Source: Circinella umbellata
Taxonomy: Eukaryota; Mucoromycota; Mucoromycetes; Mucorales; Lichtheimiaceae
Length of the DNA: 64,000 nt
Reading direction: 5' to 3'
Assembly: GCA_025093555.1 (NCBI GenBank)
Contig: JAIWNF010000047.1
Coordinates: 1 to 64,000 of the forward strand
The first letter of the stretch is position 1. Each line of letters begins with the position of its first letter. A program made the position numbers and the translations under genes. Of the stretch, positions 47,490 through 58,864 are shown piece after piece. Below the pieces are notes generated by a model. It saw only the letters and a program-made list of their open reading frames with translations, searched no databases and was not told the origin of the DNA.

Positions 47490-49045
47490 CATACCCAAAC
47501 CAATATTGAAAATCTGACCTCATTTGATAAATACTGATGGGCATCACATTTACCTGTATGGCATAATTATTCTTACATTAGAAAATAAGGAGCGGGGGAA
47601 TTGTGGTATATGTGCACCGCATAACTACCTAATCATAATAATCCTAATACAATTATAATATAAACTGACAAGCAAAGCTTATAATAAACACACGTCGGTT
47701 GCTTTACAAATAATACATCACCGTATAAATAATAATCATAACAAATCGTATATATAATAATACTTATAAATCATACACATTGTAAAGAAGATCATCAAAC
47801 ATAAAGATGTTTATTTATTCATATAATAATATACAATAATATCCATCCTCAATGGATAGGAAATATAAAATAGAAATATATATAAAGACTTACAATTTAA
47901 TAATTTAATTCATTCATTCTTTTTATGATATCTTTTATAATCAATCTCTAATAAAAGACATATAAGATTCTCACAATATTTATTACTGTTATTCATTTCT
48001 CTCTATTCTATTCAATTCTATTTAACCACTTATCTTTATATATATTTCACCTCTACTTCAGGAATAGATGATTAATTATTTTATACTCATAATATACTTT
48101 TTTTTATTGTGATTAATAGACCCAATTAACTTTCACTTATGGAAAGAAGCAATACATTATCAATACACCATCACACAGTAATATCAGTCCTCACAAACCA
48201 AAATTAACAAAATCTCATATCAAATCTCTTAAAGAGTACGTTCAATTTGCACAAAATAATCTAATTACTGTTGATGAACCAACAAAACAATATTATAAAG
48301 ATGAAAAAGAAGGACAAAAACAAAAGAAATCATTGGAAAAGCTAGGATTACTATATAAAGTTGATGATATCTTGGAAAAAATTAGAACTTGAAGATTTAC
48401 CACGCGAGCTTTGGTCAAAAGAAATCTTAACTGAAGTTGAAAATGCTACTTCATTTATACAACTTATTAAATATGTCTTGACAAACTTTCATTTACTGTG
48501 CCATGATCACTAACCAGTAACAATGAACCATGAACGAAGTTTCTTTGTCAATTATGTTATGCCTGGCCTTCTTGCTCTATCTAAAGCATGAGATACTGTT
48601 TCATTTACTTAGTGTGAATTTGAACTTGAAGTTATTAAATCTGTGCATATGTTTGATGGAGGCTTAAAATTATTGAGGACCCCCCATCAGTATATGGATG
48701 CACTAGGAAAATTAAAGACCCAAACAACATGGAAATAGTAATAGTGGAATCGTCAAGGTAAGAAGAGTGGGATAGTTCGCGTAATGACAGATTGTTGAAA
48801 ATGAAAACCCTTTTTCTTATTTTTCTTATTAATTTTCAGTGGAGGATTATCTGAAGATATGACGCATTCTATTGAAGATACCTTGAAAACAATTAAATGT
48901 GCAACAGTCGTGTTAATCAGTGCTGCCACCAAATACAAAAATACATCTATAAAAACATTTAGAAAACTTAAGATGTACTCTATTCACGTTATCAAGAATA
49001 CTATAACACTAACAGAAACAACACTCAATAATCAATATACCTAGA
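47490..49045 (+). pseudogene. Family U decayed gene, copy C
   Basis: It is near-identical to copy B from 38695 to 39795 but lacks the 5' part. It is split by solo LTR 2 and has the same intron (about 48758-48837) and the same final block MTHSIEDTLKTIKCATVVLI. It joins directly to Harbinger-like ORF2 sequence at 49046, where copy B keeps about 100 bp more; the junction lies at a shared TTGAA, so C looks like a deletion derivative of the B/D arrangement. Confidence 0.6.
47602..48060. mobile_element. Solo LTR 2 (459 bp)
   Basis: It starts TGTGGTATATGTGC and ends CTCTACTTCA, flanked by exact GGAAT duplications (47597-47601 and 48061-48065). The empty site is visible in family U copy B near 38800. 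It shares short motifs such as TCGGTTGCTT with solo LTR 1, so the two may be related. Confidence 0.9.
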
Positions 49046-49361
49046 AACGAGTTGAATTTTTATTTTATAAAAAAGATAAACTTCAAAAGATTTGATAAGT
49101 TTTTAATAATGACTTTATTAAATACTGAATTTCTGGTTGATGAAAGAGCACTTCATTATTCTATTAAGAATCTGATGAAAGAAGTAATGGTAGAATATTT
49201 CGATTGAGAAATGTTGGTAGAAAACATGAAAAAACAAAAAATGATGGAAAATATTATAGAAGAAAAAGTTAAAACCACAAAAACAAAATATTTCTAGTAT
49301 GAAAATTCTAGTAAAGATGTCTGTACACATGTATATAAACAAGGTAAAAAAGAAGGGTATA
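49046..49361 (+). pseudogene. Harbinger-like element ORF2, N-terminal half (split)
   Basis: It matches 39893-40202 and stops inside the GAAGGGTATA word at a TA. The next base begins a pogo-like terminus. The C-terminal half, broken at the same TA, lies at 19162-19384. Confidence 0.75.
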
Positions 49362-49449
49362 CAGAGGGTCCCTGTTAATTTCATAGGGCCATTTCCCAAT
49401 TTTTTTGTGAAAATAAAGGGGTGTGAAAATTAACGGATACTATGAAATT
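49362..49449. mobile_element. Pogo-like terminus fragment
   Basis: CAGAGGGTCCCTGTTAATTT starts next to TA and is followed, after about 35 bases, by an inverted subterminal motif (GTGTGAAAATTAACGGATA) lacking the outer dozen bases. It looks like an internally deleted or rearranged pogo-type end. Confidence 0.6.
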
Positions 49450-50390
49450 CTTTTCCAAGAATGTGCATATATTGAATACTTCAGCTTACTACTGTATACA
49501 GTATCTTTTAATGTATCAAAATACGTATCAATTAATAGAGGTTCCTTGTAATGTGTTTTGTGTTTTATTGGTATCATCCGATTTTATATATATTTGTATA
49601 ATAAATGTTTTTTTACTCGACTAAATAAATGCCGACATCTTTTTATTTTGTTACATGTGTATTTTATTTCATTATGTATAGTATACATTCAATAAAGTAT
49701 GCATCACCATTGGGTATTCTATAATATGCATGAATAGTCTTAATAATAAAAGGCTGTGCAATTATATGAGATTGAGAGAAAAGACAATCTAGTTTGTATG
49801 CTGTTTCAAAATTTCATCTTTACTACACATAAACATCCTTATTTTGATTTAGAAACTTATTTTACATTACGTATTCTGTGAGCCTCTCAATTTAATTTGA
49901 TGACTTGATACTTAAAAAAATTCTAATCCTAAAGTTTTATTTTTCAAAATCTTAAATTTCAAACGTAAAAATTCTGTATACGTAAGTATCATACAGTTTG
50001 AAATGTAAGATGTCGATATAGATCAATTGGATGACATAGTGGGTAAAGTCAAAAGAAAAATCCAAAAAAGAAAACAAGGAAGATGGTTTCTCCAAAATAA
50101 GATTGAGAACATCCGAAAACCAAAAATAAAAGTTTTTCTTTTATATTGTGTAACTATACTGGTAAGAAAAAAAAGCATCATTTGTATAACACTTGTAATA
50201 GGTAACACATCAAGACAGGTTTAAAATTTTGCTACTTCTGAACGATAAAAGAAATGTACCGTGACACAACAAGTTGACAAAACAAAGAAGCTAAATTATT
50301 AGAAGACGGCTTCTTTTCTCTTTTTTTTTACTTAACTTTTTTTTTGTAATCACAAAATAAACCATCCTTTATCTATATATATACGTAGAA
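49450..50390. other. Transition from repeats to genes; upstream region of SDR 1
   Basis: No further transposon domain was recognised. A short plus-strand open stretch (50027-50224, MDDIVGKVKRKIQKRKQGRW) is basic but has no homologue that I recognise. The last 100 bases before 50391 are T-rich, typical of a fungal promoter. Confidence 0.35.
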
Positions 50391-52027
50391 ATGACTGAAC
50401 AAAAATCTAATAGTTTAAATGGAAAAGTTGCTGTTATTACAGGTGCTGCTTCTGGTATTGGTAAAGCGACTGCAATGGCACTTGCTGAACGTGGTGCCAA
50501 AGTAGTTATTGCTGATATTGCAGAAGAAGCAGGTGAAGCAGCTACACAAGAGATTAATGACAAGTAAATAAGACGTTTTCCTTTTATTAAAAGAATTAGA
50601 ATTATTAGTTTATTAAAAGCTTATGTTCTATAATCTTGTAGAATAGGATCTCGTGTTGCTATTTTTCAGAAAACCAATGTGACAAAATATAAAGAATATA
50701 TTACTTTATTCCAACGTACAGAAAAGGAATTTGGTGGTGTTGATGTAAGTTTTATATCTTATAATAAAAGTTGTAATAGTAAAATATCAATCTATGTAGA
50801 TTGTACATCTTAATGCTGGTACTGCAAAAGGTGGATATATTTCGGCTCTTCAAGATTTAGATGGTAAAAACTACGGCTTTTCTTTTTTTCATGAATAAAC
50901 AATGCTTTACGTACTAACTTGTAAATATTATTTTGTTCTATACGTATTATAATATAGATGAACAAGATGAGTTTGCAATGAATGTTAATACAATGGGTGT
51001 CATTAAAGGTGTGGAATTAAAACAGATTATTTACATTGTTGTATATAGACTACTTCTTTTGTATTATTAACATGTACATATTTTTTTAATATAGGTACCA
51101 AGGTAGCCATTCTACATCTTGCGAAACGAGGTGGAGGTGTAATTCTAACTACTGCATCGACAGCAGGTTTTGATGCAGATTTGTAAATTTCGTTGCCTTC
51201 TATTCTTACCTTTCTTTCTCTCTGTTTTTTTTAAATATATATATATAATATATATATACTGACACTCACTACTCATTGATATATACTCTAAAAATAGTAA
51301 TCTTGCAGCTTATTGTGCTTCCAAACATGCTGTTATTGGTTGGACAAGATCGATGGATTTCTTACCTCAAATTGCAAATATTCGTATCAATGCACTTGTG
51401 AGTAGTTGTATATTTAAACAGTATTGTATTTATCTTTACATAAAATTTATATTATAATTTATCCAACTAATAATAAATTATTATTATTATTTTTTATAAA
51501 AGTGTCCAGGTGGTGTTGCCACCAATTTTGGTAATGCATTAATGGATGATTTCCGTAATCTTCCATTGTTTGGCAGCGCAGGAGGAGCATCTCTTGTTCC
51601 AATGGCTAATATAGATACAGTTGTAAGAGCAGCTCTACAATGTATTGAAGATGAATCTCTTCATGGTAATATATATATCGAAAGAAAGAAAGAAAACTGA
51701 AAGATGATGGATTCTTAAGTATTCATGGTATATATAATTTTATAACTTTCTAGGTGAAACGGTTTTAGCCCTTCCTGGTGATGTGATTCGTATTCAACCT
51801 CGTCCTGAAATGATTGGTAAGATATAATATAGAGAGAGGCAAAATGAATAGCGTTTAATAATTTGTTAATTAAAAATTTTTTTTGTCAAAATATAAAAAT
51901 AGCCGAGAATGGATCACCTGAATTGATGGAACTTTATATGAAAGTGGTAGGAGAAAACATTGATTATTACAAGAGTGTATTGAAAAAATCACTAGAGAAA
52001 TACGATAGTTCAACAAAAATAGCCTAA
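50391..52027 (+). CDS. Short-chain dehydrogenase/reductase 1 (nine exons)
   Basis: Exons: 50391-50563, 50642-50744, 50800-50863, 50958-51008, 51095-51182, 51298-51397, 51503-51665, 51754-51816, 51903-52027; every junction is GT-AG and keeps the frame. This is a classical SDR: cofactor motif [14 protein letters not shown] near the N-terminus, an acidic residue after the second strand ([11 protein letters not shown]) suggesting NAD(H), the LNAGTA motif, and the YCASK active site. It oxidises or reduces an alcohol/ketone; the overall look is like 15-hydroxyprostaglandin-dehydrogenase-type enzymes, but the substrate cannot be read from sequence. No signal peptide, so cytosolic. Its paralogue at 56456 has the same intron positions, so the two arose by duplication. 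In Mucorales a trisporoid-pathway dehydrogenase is also an SDR, so a pheromone role is possible but unproven. Confidence 0.93.
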
Positions 52028-52300
52028 ATTTAAAAATTACCATTGTTGGTATGGTTGGGGTTGTTATGAAATATTATATTATTAAAACTGCATTTAAATG
52101 TATAAAGAATAAAAATGTGTTTCTATAACAGCAGAATGACTAACTGAGCTTTTGATCATTAGCATTATGCAAATGTTATACATATCTGAAATGAAAATTA
52201 CAGTACTATATTGAGAAAACGAAAAAAAAAACAATGATCACAACAAAAGAATTTTTATTTTTTAATTGTTTTTTTTTACAATGAATATACGTATAAGTGT

Positions 52301-54862
52301 TCATTTTTTAGAATTATAAGAGTTATAATATAATTTTTCCAATTGATGAAAAGCGGTTGAACAAAGATCAGAGAGTAATGCTAGCCCAGGTAGGGGATAT
52401 TCATAATAGACATTTAATGGTGTCGCTGGCTGACTCCCTTGTTCACTACGAGTAGAAGCATTAGAAATAGATGCCATAAATTCTTCTAGTTTGGAATGTC
52501 CTAAAGGAACTCGATGGTCATTTGGGATATAGGTTTGTTGAATAGTATCACATTTTTCAAGTATATCTTGCATATCCTCTGGATCAATCTGTAGATTACC
52601 ATAGGTAACAACACTCGAAAGTGCATACATTAGACGCAAGTAATCAAAGTGAATCACTATTAATTATTATAAACACGTACAAATATATTTAATTGAATAA
52701 CATTATTTCTTTCTTTTTTTAAAAGAATACCCATTTATTAATGATTCTATATTATATATATAGGTAACACTTACAAGGTGTTGACATGATATTATTTCCA
52801 TAGATTTGACAGCTTTTATCAAGTGCATAGACAGTCATTTGACATGATTTCCAAGCTGTGAATGCTGCTTTTTGTTGAAGTATATGTATTAGATCCCGAC
52901 TTGAACTGGATATGCGTGCTTTTAAAATGGATGAATGAATAACAGCAGTCCATAAATGTAAAGTAGCAAATGGAGCAATTTGCATTGAATTTTGTGGCTG
53001 GATAGTAAGAATATAGGCTTTGTCTACTTTATAGGGGTCGTCACAGAAACGTAATTCAGGTGAAAGATGGGTCCACCATTTTTGAACAACCGTTTCAAAG
53101 TGTAAGATAAAATCTAATCTTAAATCACTGCTTTTGCCGTGAATTACCTGGTTAACTTGTTTCTGTTGCAAAAAAAATATACACACACAAATATATATAT
53201 AATGTGATAATTTAATATAATGCAAATAAATAAATAAAAAAGTTGTTCATACGTAGGATATTAGCATTGTGACGAATGACTCCATTTAGTTATCAAAACC
53301 ATATACACATATATCCAAATATTGGCTTATTACTAACCAATAGAGTACTCATATATCGTGTTTTAAAAAGTTTAAGTATAGCATTATGAACAGTATAGTG
53401 TTCGTTCACACTTTGGGGTTCATTCTCCAAAATTGGAATATTTGTTGTTGTAATGACAGTATTAAAATCAACCTGACCATGTAAATATAAATCAATAAGT
53501 CGTTGACTAATCAATATTTCAATTTGATGTCTTTGAAACATAACTTTTCCAACCATTGGATCCATCATCATTTCATTTTTATTTATCTTATTATTATTGT
53601 TATGGTAATTGTGGTATGGATGTTGTTGTTGTTGCTGTTGCTGTTGACAATCATCATTATCGTCACCATTATTATCTTGATTAAATTGTTTCTCTAATCG
53701 ATTACATAGTAACAAGGATATCGTAACATATAATCTTGCTTCTATACAATTCATTCGTACATGAAAAAGATAGGGTAATAAGAATGTAATTGTCATGACC
53801 GTCTCAAGAGGTCGTTGAGGATCATCGAATATATCAGTAAGAATATCTTTGGATTTGTAAAAAAAATAATCTGCAAAATGTCGACTTTCAATGGAAGAAA
53901 GACTGGCACAACTACGTAATATAACAGCCGTTTCGACACAAAGAGAAAGAGCAATAGGACACTTTAATGGATTATCAAAGCTTTTGTAATACATTCTAAA
54001 AGTAGGCTCATACAATAATCCAAATACTGGGTTGATATGTTCAAAATATAAATTGATTAGTTTTTCCATTTGAGTTTTATAAAAGTTGTCATCATGATGA
54101 TTGGCATTATTTATAGTCATATTATAGTTATCAGTCCACATTGTTGTTGTTGTTGTTGTTTCTATTGCTTTCCATGCTGATTTGTTAGATGCAATATAAT
54201 GTGGATGATTTTGTGCAAGTTTATCATTAATTACACGAAATAGATAGCTCATGGAAGTGATGGCGATACTGGCTGTTGAATTTTCAAGTCGAATAGGTTC
54301 GGTTTCGAAAATACCATTAAATGGAGAAAGGTATCGCATGGATGCTTGACTATATAAAAGTAACTCATCAAGGCTTTTAATCGTTGTTCCAAGACGAACA
54401 TATCCATCATTACTAATAAATAAGTTCCATTCCAATTTTTTACTATTATTGTCCTTGTTTCTGGTTGTTGTTGTTGTTGTTGTTGGTAACAAGTCTTGTA
54501 CATTGTCCTTCATTTTTTTAAAATTACTTTCAATGTCATCAAGTTGGTGTTGCCATTGTTGTAATTCGGGTTGACCATCAATCGTTCCTTGTGGTTCAAA
54601 ATTAGGGCCAAGTTTATTTGTAGTATCGGAAGGTATACATTGAAAACGTGATTTCGCACATCGTATACATGAAACATTAATGTTGTTGCTGTTGTTGGTT
54701 TGGGTCGCGTTGTGTTGTTGTTGTGGCCATATGCACTTTTTTCTAGTTGCTTGACAACCTAAGTTATAAAATATTTCAATATAAACTCATTATTTATCAT
54801 TAAGCATTTGTGTTTTTCTATTTTTCTTCTATATTACGTTTACAAGGTCTTCGAATAGACAT
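52301..54862 (-). CDS. Zn2Cys6 fungal transcription factor
   Basis: The minus-strand start is ATG at 54862. Exon 1 (54862-54838) ends inside the zinc cluster; exon 2 begins at 54758. Spliced, the cluster is CKRCQATRKKC, then a 21-residue N/Q/T-rich spacer, then CIRCAKSRFQC: six cysteines in the Zn2Cys6 pattern with an unusually long middle loop. A middle region typical of fungal_trans regulators follows (INLYFEHINPVFGLLYEPTF; LSLCVETAVILRSCASLSS), then a poly-Q/N stretch. Further introns lie near 53330-53160 (probably with a tiny exon between) and 52752-52650. The last exon ends at 52301 (YYNSYNSKK). Nuclear, DNA-binding; it probably recognises CGG-type sites. It is convergent with SDR 1 (273 bp apart) and divergent from SDR 2. 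Confidence 0.88.
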
Positions 54863-56455
54863 AATGAAAAGAACTTTAATTTTTGGGATCCAGCAGAGCA
54901 AACCTGGGAGAAGAGATTTTTTTTGGCCCTTTTTTTTTTTTTTGTATACATACAAAACAGTTTTTCTTTAGATTGTCTTTCCTCATATTTAAAAGAATAC
55001 TTAATATATCATATAAATTATCTATGGTCAACAATTATAATAATTTTTGATCGATATTAGAAATAAAGGTATATAAATTATGCAGCTAGGTTTAAATGAT
55101 ATTTTAGATGTCCACTCTGAACTGTTTCGTTGTATGTAAAAAAAAAAAAAGTGATAATTTGAGTAGAATCCGCATATGTTTATTAGTATAGTTCGCGAAA
55201 TAATTTTACCAATAAACTTTTCTGTTCAACGTGCAACAAAAAAGGGAATTTAGCATCAATAATAAGGGGAGTTTGCAATTGGTTTTTATGTGGCACAACA
55301 TGTCAGGGTTAAAACTGTTAGATAAAAGAACTATTTGACTAGGTTTCCATTTTGAAATGAGTTCTATCTTTTCCTTTTTACATATAACAACTATACAACT
55401 ATGGTGGTATATCTTTACACACACACATATATATATCAGCCCGATCATATATTTAATACTATTTATACTCTAATATATATATATATATTGTTAAGAAATG
55501 ACATTATCAAAATCCAACACATTCTTCTTAACTATATATTACAGAATATTTATATATTTTTTATCACAAAACACAGAATACTACTGTATTTTAGCAAAAT
55601 GGGAAAGATTACACATGTTTCTCGGATAACGGTTCCGTTAAAAGAATGATATGTAGATAAAAAGAAATCTGAGTTGGTGATCTGTGCGATAGTTGATGAT
55701 ATGTGGTTCACTGATTCTCATTAATAAGGTTATGCACGAGATTCTTATGAAGTATAATTTATTTTCTATACGCAAAAAAAAAAAAAATTGGTTTATTTTT
55801 CTCTTGTTTTTGTTTACTATATGTATTATATTATACGTACGTATACATAGTTAAGACTGCTCTATAACACCAAGTTTATATATATATATATATATATATT
55901 TCTAACTCCTTGTTAACATTATTATTAGGAGGGGAACATGGTGCTACAAAGATTTATTTATTTTCCAATAAAGCAAACATTTGTTCGTTCGTTCTTATTT
56001 TCAATGTGTAACTTATGTTACTTGATCAATTGGTATATAAAAAAAATAAAGTGTGATATTTTTGTCTAATGGTAATACGACAAGACAACAAATTACCAAT
56101 ATAAATCATAATTATGCTTCTCCTTACTACTATAGACAAACGACTAAAATATATAAATGAATGGATTACACAAGAATTTACTTCTCTTCTTCTTTGATGT
56201 AAAGAAAATCTTGAGTAACCTTATAAGTGCAAGGTTACATAGTTATAAATAATAGCAATCAAGACTTTTAGTAAGTTTTTTTAACGTAGAATCAATTCAG
56301 AATATTCGTAATGTCTCTTTGTATTACAAACATGTTAAAGAAAAAAGTTACCCTGCCATGTTTACCTATAAATTGTTCTATTTTTTTTCTGTACGTATGG
56401 AATATAAATCTCTCTTTCTCTTACTATTAACACTTTATATATATAAAAAAATAAA
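54863..56455. other. Divergent intergenic region between the Zn2Cys6 gene and SDR 2
   Basis: 1.6 kb without an exon. It contains (TA)n tracts near 55480 and 55880, poly-T runs and one CGG/CCG inverted site (55623-55637). It should hold both promoters. Confidence 0.5.
55623..55637. promoter_or_regulatory. Candidate Zn2Cys6 binding site (CGG-N9-CCG)
   Basis: CGGATAACGGTTCCG contains inverted CGG triplets 9 bp apart and a tighter AACGG-TT-CCGTT inverted repeat when one includes the next bases. Zn2Cys6 dimers commonly bind inverted CGG triplets. It lies in the divergent region between the regulator gene and SDR 2. In DNA this AT-rich such a motif is less likely by chance, but binding is unproven. 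Confidence 0.35.
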
Positions 56456-58085
56456 ATGACTGTACAACAAATTGATAATTATTCTGGAAAAGTGGCTGTT
56501 ATAACAGGTGGTGGTTCTGGTATTGGAAAAGCAACTGCTATTGCACTTTCTGAACGAGGTGTTAAAATAGTAATTGGTGATATTTCAGAAAAATCAGGTG
56601 AAGAAGCTGCTAAAGAAATCAATGACAAGTTAAGTTTCTTTTTTTTTTCTTTTCAACACAAATTAGCAAAAAAAAAAGCTAATACGTACGCCTCTATTAT
56701 TATCTATATATTTTATAGAATAGGATCTCATGTTGCTGTTTTTCAAAAGACCAATGTAATTAAGTATAAAGATTATATTGCTTTATTTGAACGTGCAGAA
56801 AAAGAATTTGGTGGTGTTGATGTAAGCTTTTTTTTGTTTCTTTTTATTGTTATATATATAATATATTGGCACTACATACGTAATAATAATAATAATAATA
56901 ATAAATGGGGGGATATTAGATTGCATTCCTTAACGCTGGTACTGGTAAAGGTGGATTTGCATCCGCTTTCAAGGATTTAGATGGTAAATTCAATATATTA
57001 TATATTATGTTTATATCTGGGTCAACGAAACACATTTGAATAACTTTTTTTTCTTTAAAAAAAATAGATGAAGCAGATGAATTTATGATGGATGTAAATG
57101 TTATGGGTGTTATTAAAGGTAATAATAATAATGTGAGGTATTGAAGGAATGTGGTTGGAGTTATATATTCAATTAAATTTATATATATGATATATTGATG
57201 AATTATAGGCACCAAAGTAGCCATTTTACATCTTACTAAAAGAGGTGGTGGGGTGATTATCTCTATGGGATCCATGGGATCTTTTAATGCAGAATTGTAA
57301 GTTTATAAAATTTTATATCTAACTGCGTACTTGTTATATCTGGACTTATATATATACTATTTCATAGAGATTATGCAGCTTATTGTGCTTCTAAACATGC
57401 TGTTATTGGCTGGACAAGATCTTTTGATCTTTTACCTCAAATTGCTAATATTCGTGTTAATTCAGTAGTAAGTGACTAGTTGTCATCATATATATATTCT
57501 TCATCATTACTAATACCTTTTTTTTTAATAATCTAAATAGTGTCCAGGTGGTGTGAATACTAATTTCCCATCCACTATTGCTCATGAAATGATGGGTACT
57601 CCATTATATGAATTTGGTGCTGTTTTTCCAATGACAAATATTAATACTGTTGTTAAAGCTGTTTTAAAATGTATTGAAGATGAATCACTTAAAGGTAAGT
57701 TGAATAAAATTCTTTCATTTTTTACGTACATACTTTATTTTTTTACTTAACATTTGAGATTTTCTTATTCCTATTATAATGATTTAGGTGAAACACTTTT
57801 AGCTTTACCAGGTGATGTTATTCGTCCCCATCCTCGTCCTGAACAAATTCGTAAGTATATATATATATATATTTTAATCATTCAACTGAATGGAAAATAG
57901 AAAGGAGATATATAAATGAGTGGTAATTTAATTATATGTAATTATCTATTATAGCTGAAAATGTTACACCTGAATTGATTGATATGTATATGAGTAAAGC
58001 AGGAGATACTATTAATTTTTACAAGGGTTTATTAAACAAATCATTGGAAAAATATGAAAAGTCATCATCCTTGTCATTAGCTTAA
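56456..58085 (+). CDS. Short-chain dehydrogenase/reductase 2 (nine exons)
   Basis: Exons: 56456-56628, 56719-56821, 56920-56983, 57068-57118, 57209-57296, 57368-57467, 57541-57694, 57788-57850, 57955-58085. All eight introns sit at the same codon positions as in SDR 1. Motifs: [24 protein letters not shown] (Asp suggesting NAD preference), FLNAGTG and YCASK. The first donor is GTTAAG, a less common form. It differs from SDR 1 mainly in the segment after CPGGV (about 57550-57640), which in SDRs lines the substrate pocket, so the pair may use different substrates. Read-through of the first intron gives a false 174-codon ORF. It lies head-to-head with the Zn2Cys6 gene. Confidence 0.93.
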
Positions 58086-58864
58086 AGGGAAAAACATAAC
58101 AAATAACTTAATAATAATTACGTATAGAATATGATAATAATAATAATAATAATAAAGCTTAAACGTATAATTAAAGAGTATTATATAAAAGTATATGGGT
58201 CATACTCAAGTGAATGTGATTATTTTAGAGAGAGAAGTTTGAGTTTTTCATCGATCCTATATATTTATGATGTCTCATCTTTATGATTAGATAAAGAGTA
58301 CGTAGATAAGAAATTTTACTTGACTTTTTAATGAAATTGAAAGATGTAATGTTAAGTTATTGCATGAGTGAATAATAATGTCTTGTTTTTCGATCCAAAA
58401 CTACAAAAGCAAGGAAGGGGCGGGGAGTTCCCAGGAAAAACACCTTTAAAAAAAAAAGAGATCGCCAAGCAAATTCCGAGCTAAAAAAAAAGAGGATTTC
58501 GCACCTGACCCTGACTTCATTCTGCATTAAAAAAAACAAATCCAAACAAATAAACCAGAGTTCAAAACACTTTTCAAAAAAAACAGCGTGTTACAAAAAA
58601 AAAAAAAACTTTGGGGGTGGGGAAGGAGGGGAGGGATTCTTTTTGGTTCTTTCCCTCTTTTCCTTTTTGTTATTGTTATAGTGTGTGTGTTTGTGTGTTT
58701 GTGTGTGTGCTCTTTCTCTCTTTCTCTTTCGTCCCTCTTTACTTTAAAAATTCTTTATTTCTCACATGGTCGAAAAAACAAAAGACGATCTATTGTAAGA
58801 TTTAATTTATGGGAATGGCTTTTTATAAAAAAAAAAAAAAAAAGAAACTAAACAATGGGGGTAT
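58086..58864. other. Intergenic region upstream of the SMCR8-like gene
   Basis: No exon. It contains a G-rich block (GGGGCGGGGAG, about 58418-58428), poly-A runs, and a pyrimidine/GT-rich tract (about 58620-58740, including (GT)n). The short open frames here are low-complexity. Confidence 0.5.

Noticed and set aside
56456..56980. A 174-codon single-exon SDR fragment
   Set aside because: It is read-through of intron 1 and intron 2 of the nine-exon SDR 2; splicing restores the conserved family sequence.
58588..58851. Short plus-strand ORFs before the SMCR8-like gene
   Set aside because: They derive from G-rich, GT and poly-pyrimidine tracts and show no exon features; the region reads as promoter/5' leader.
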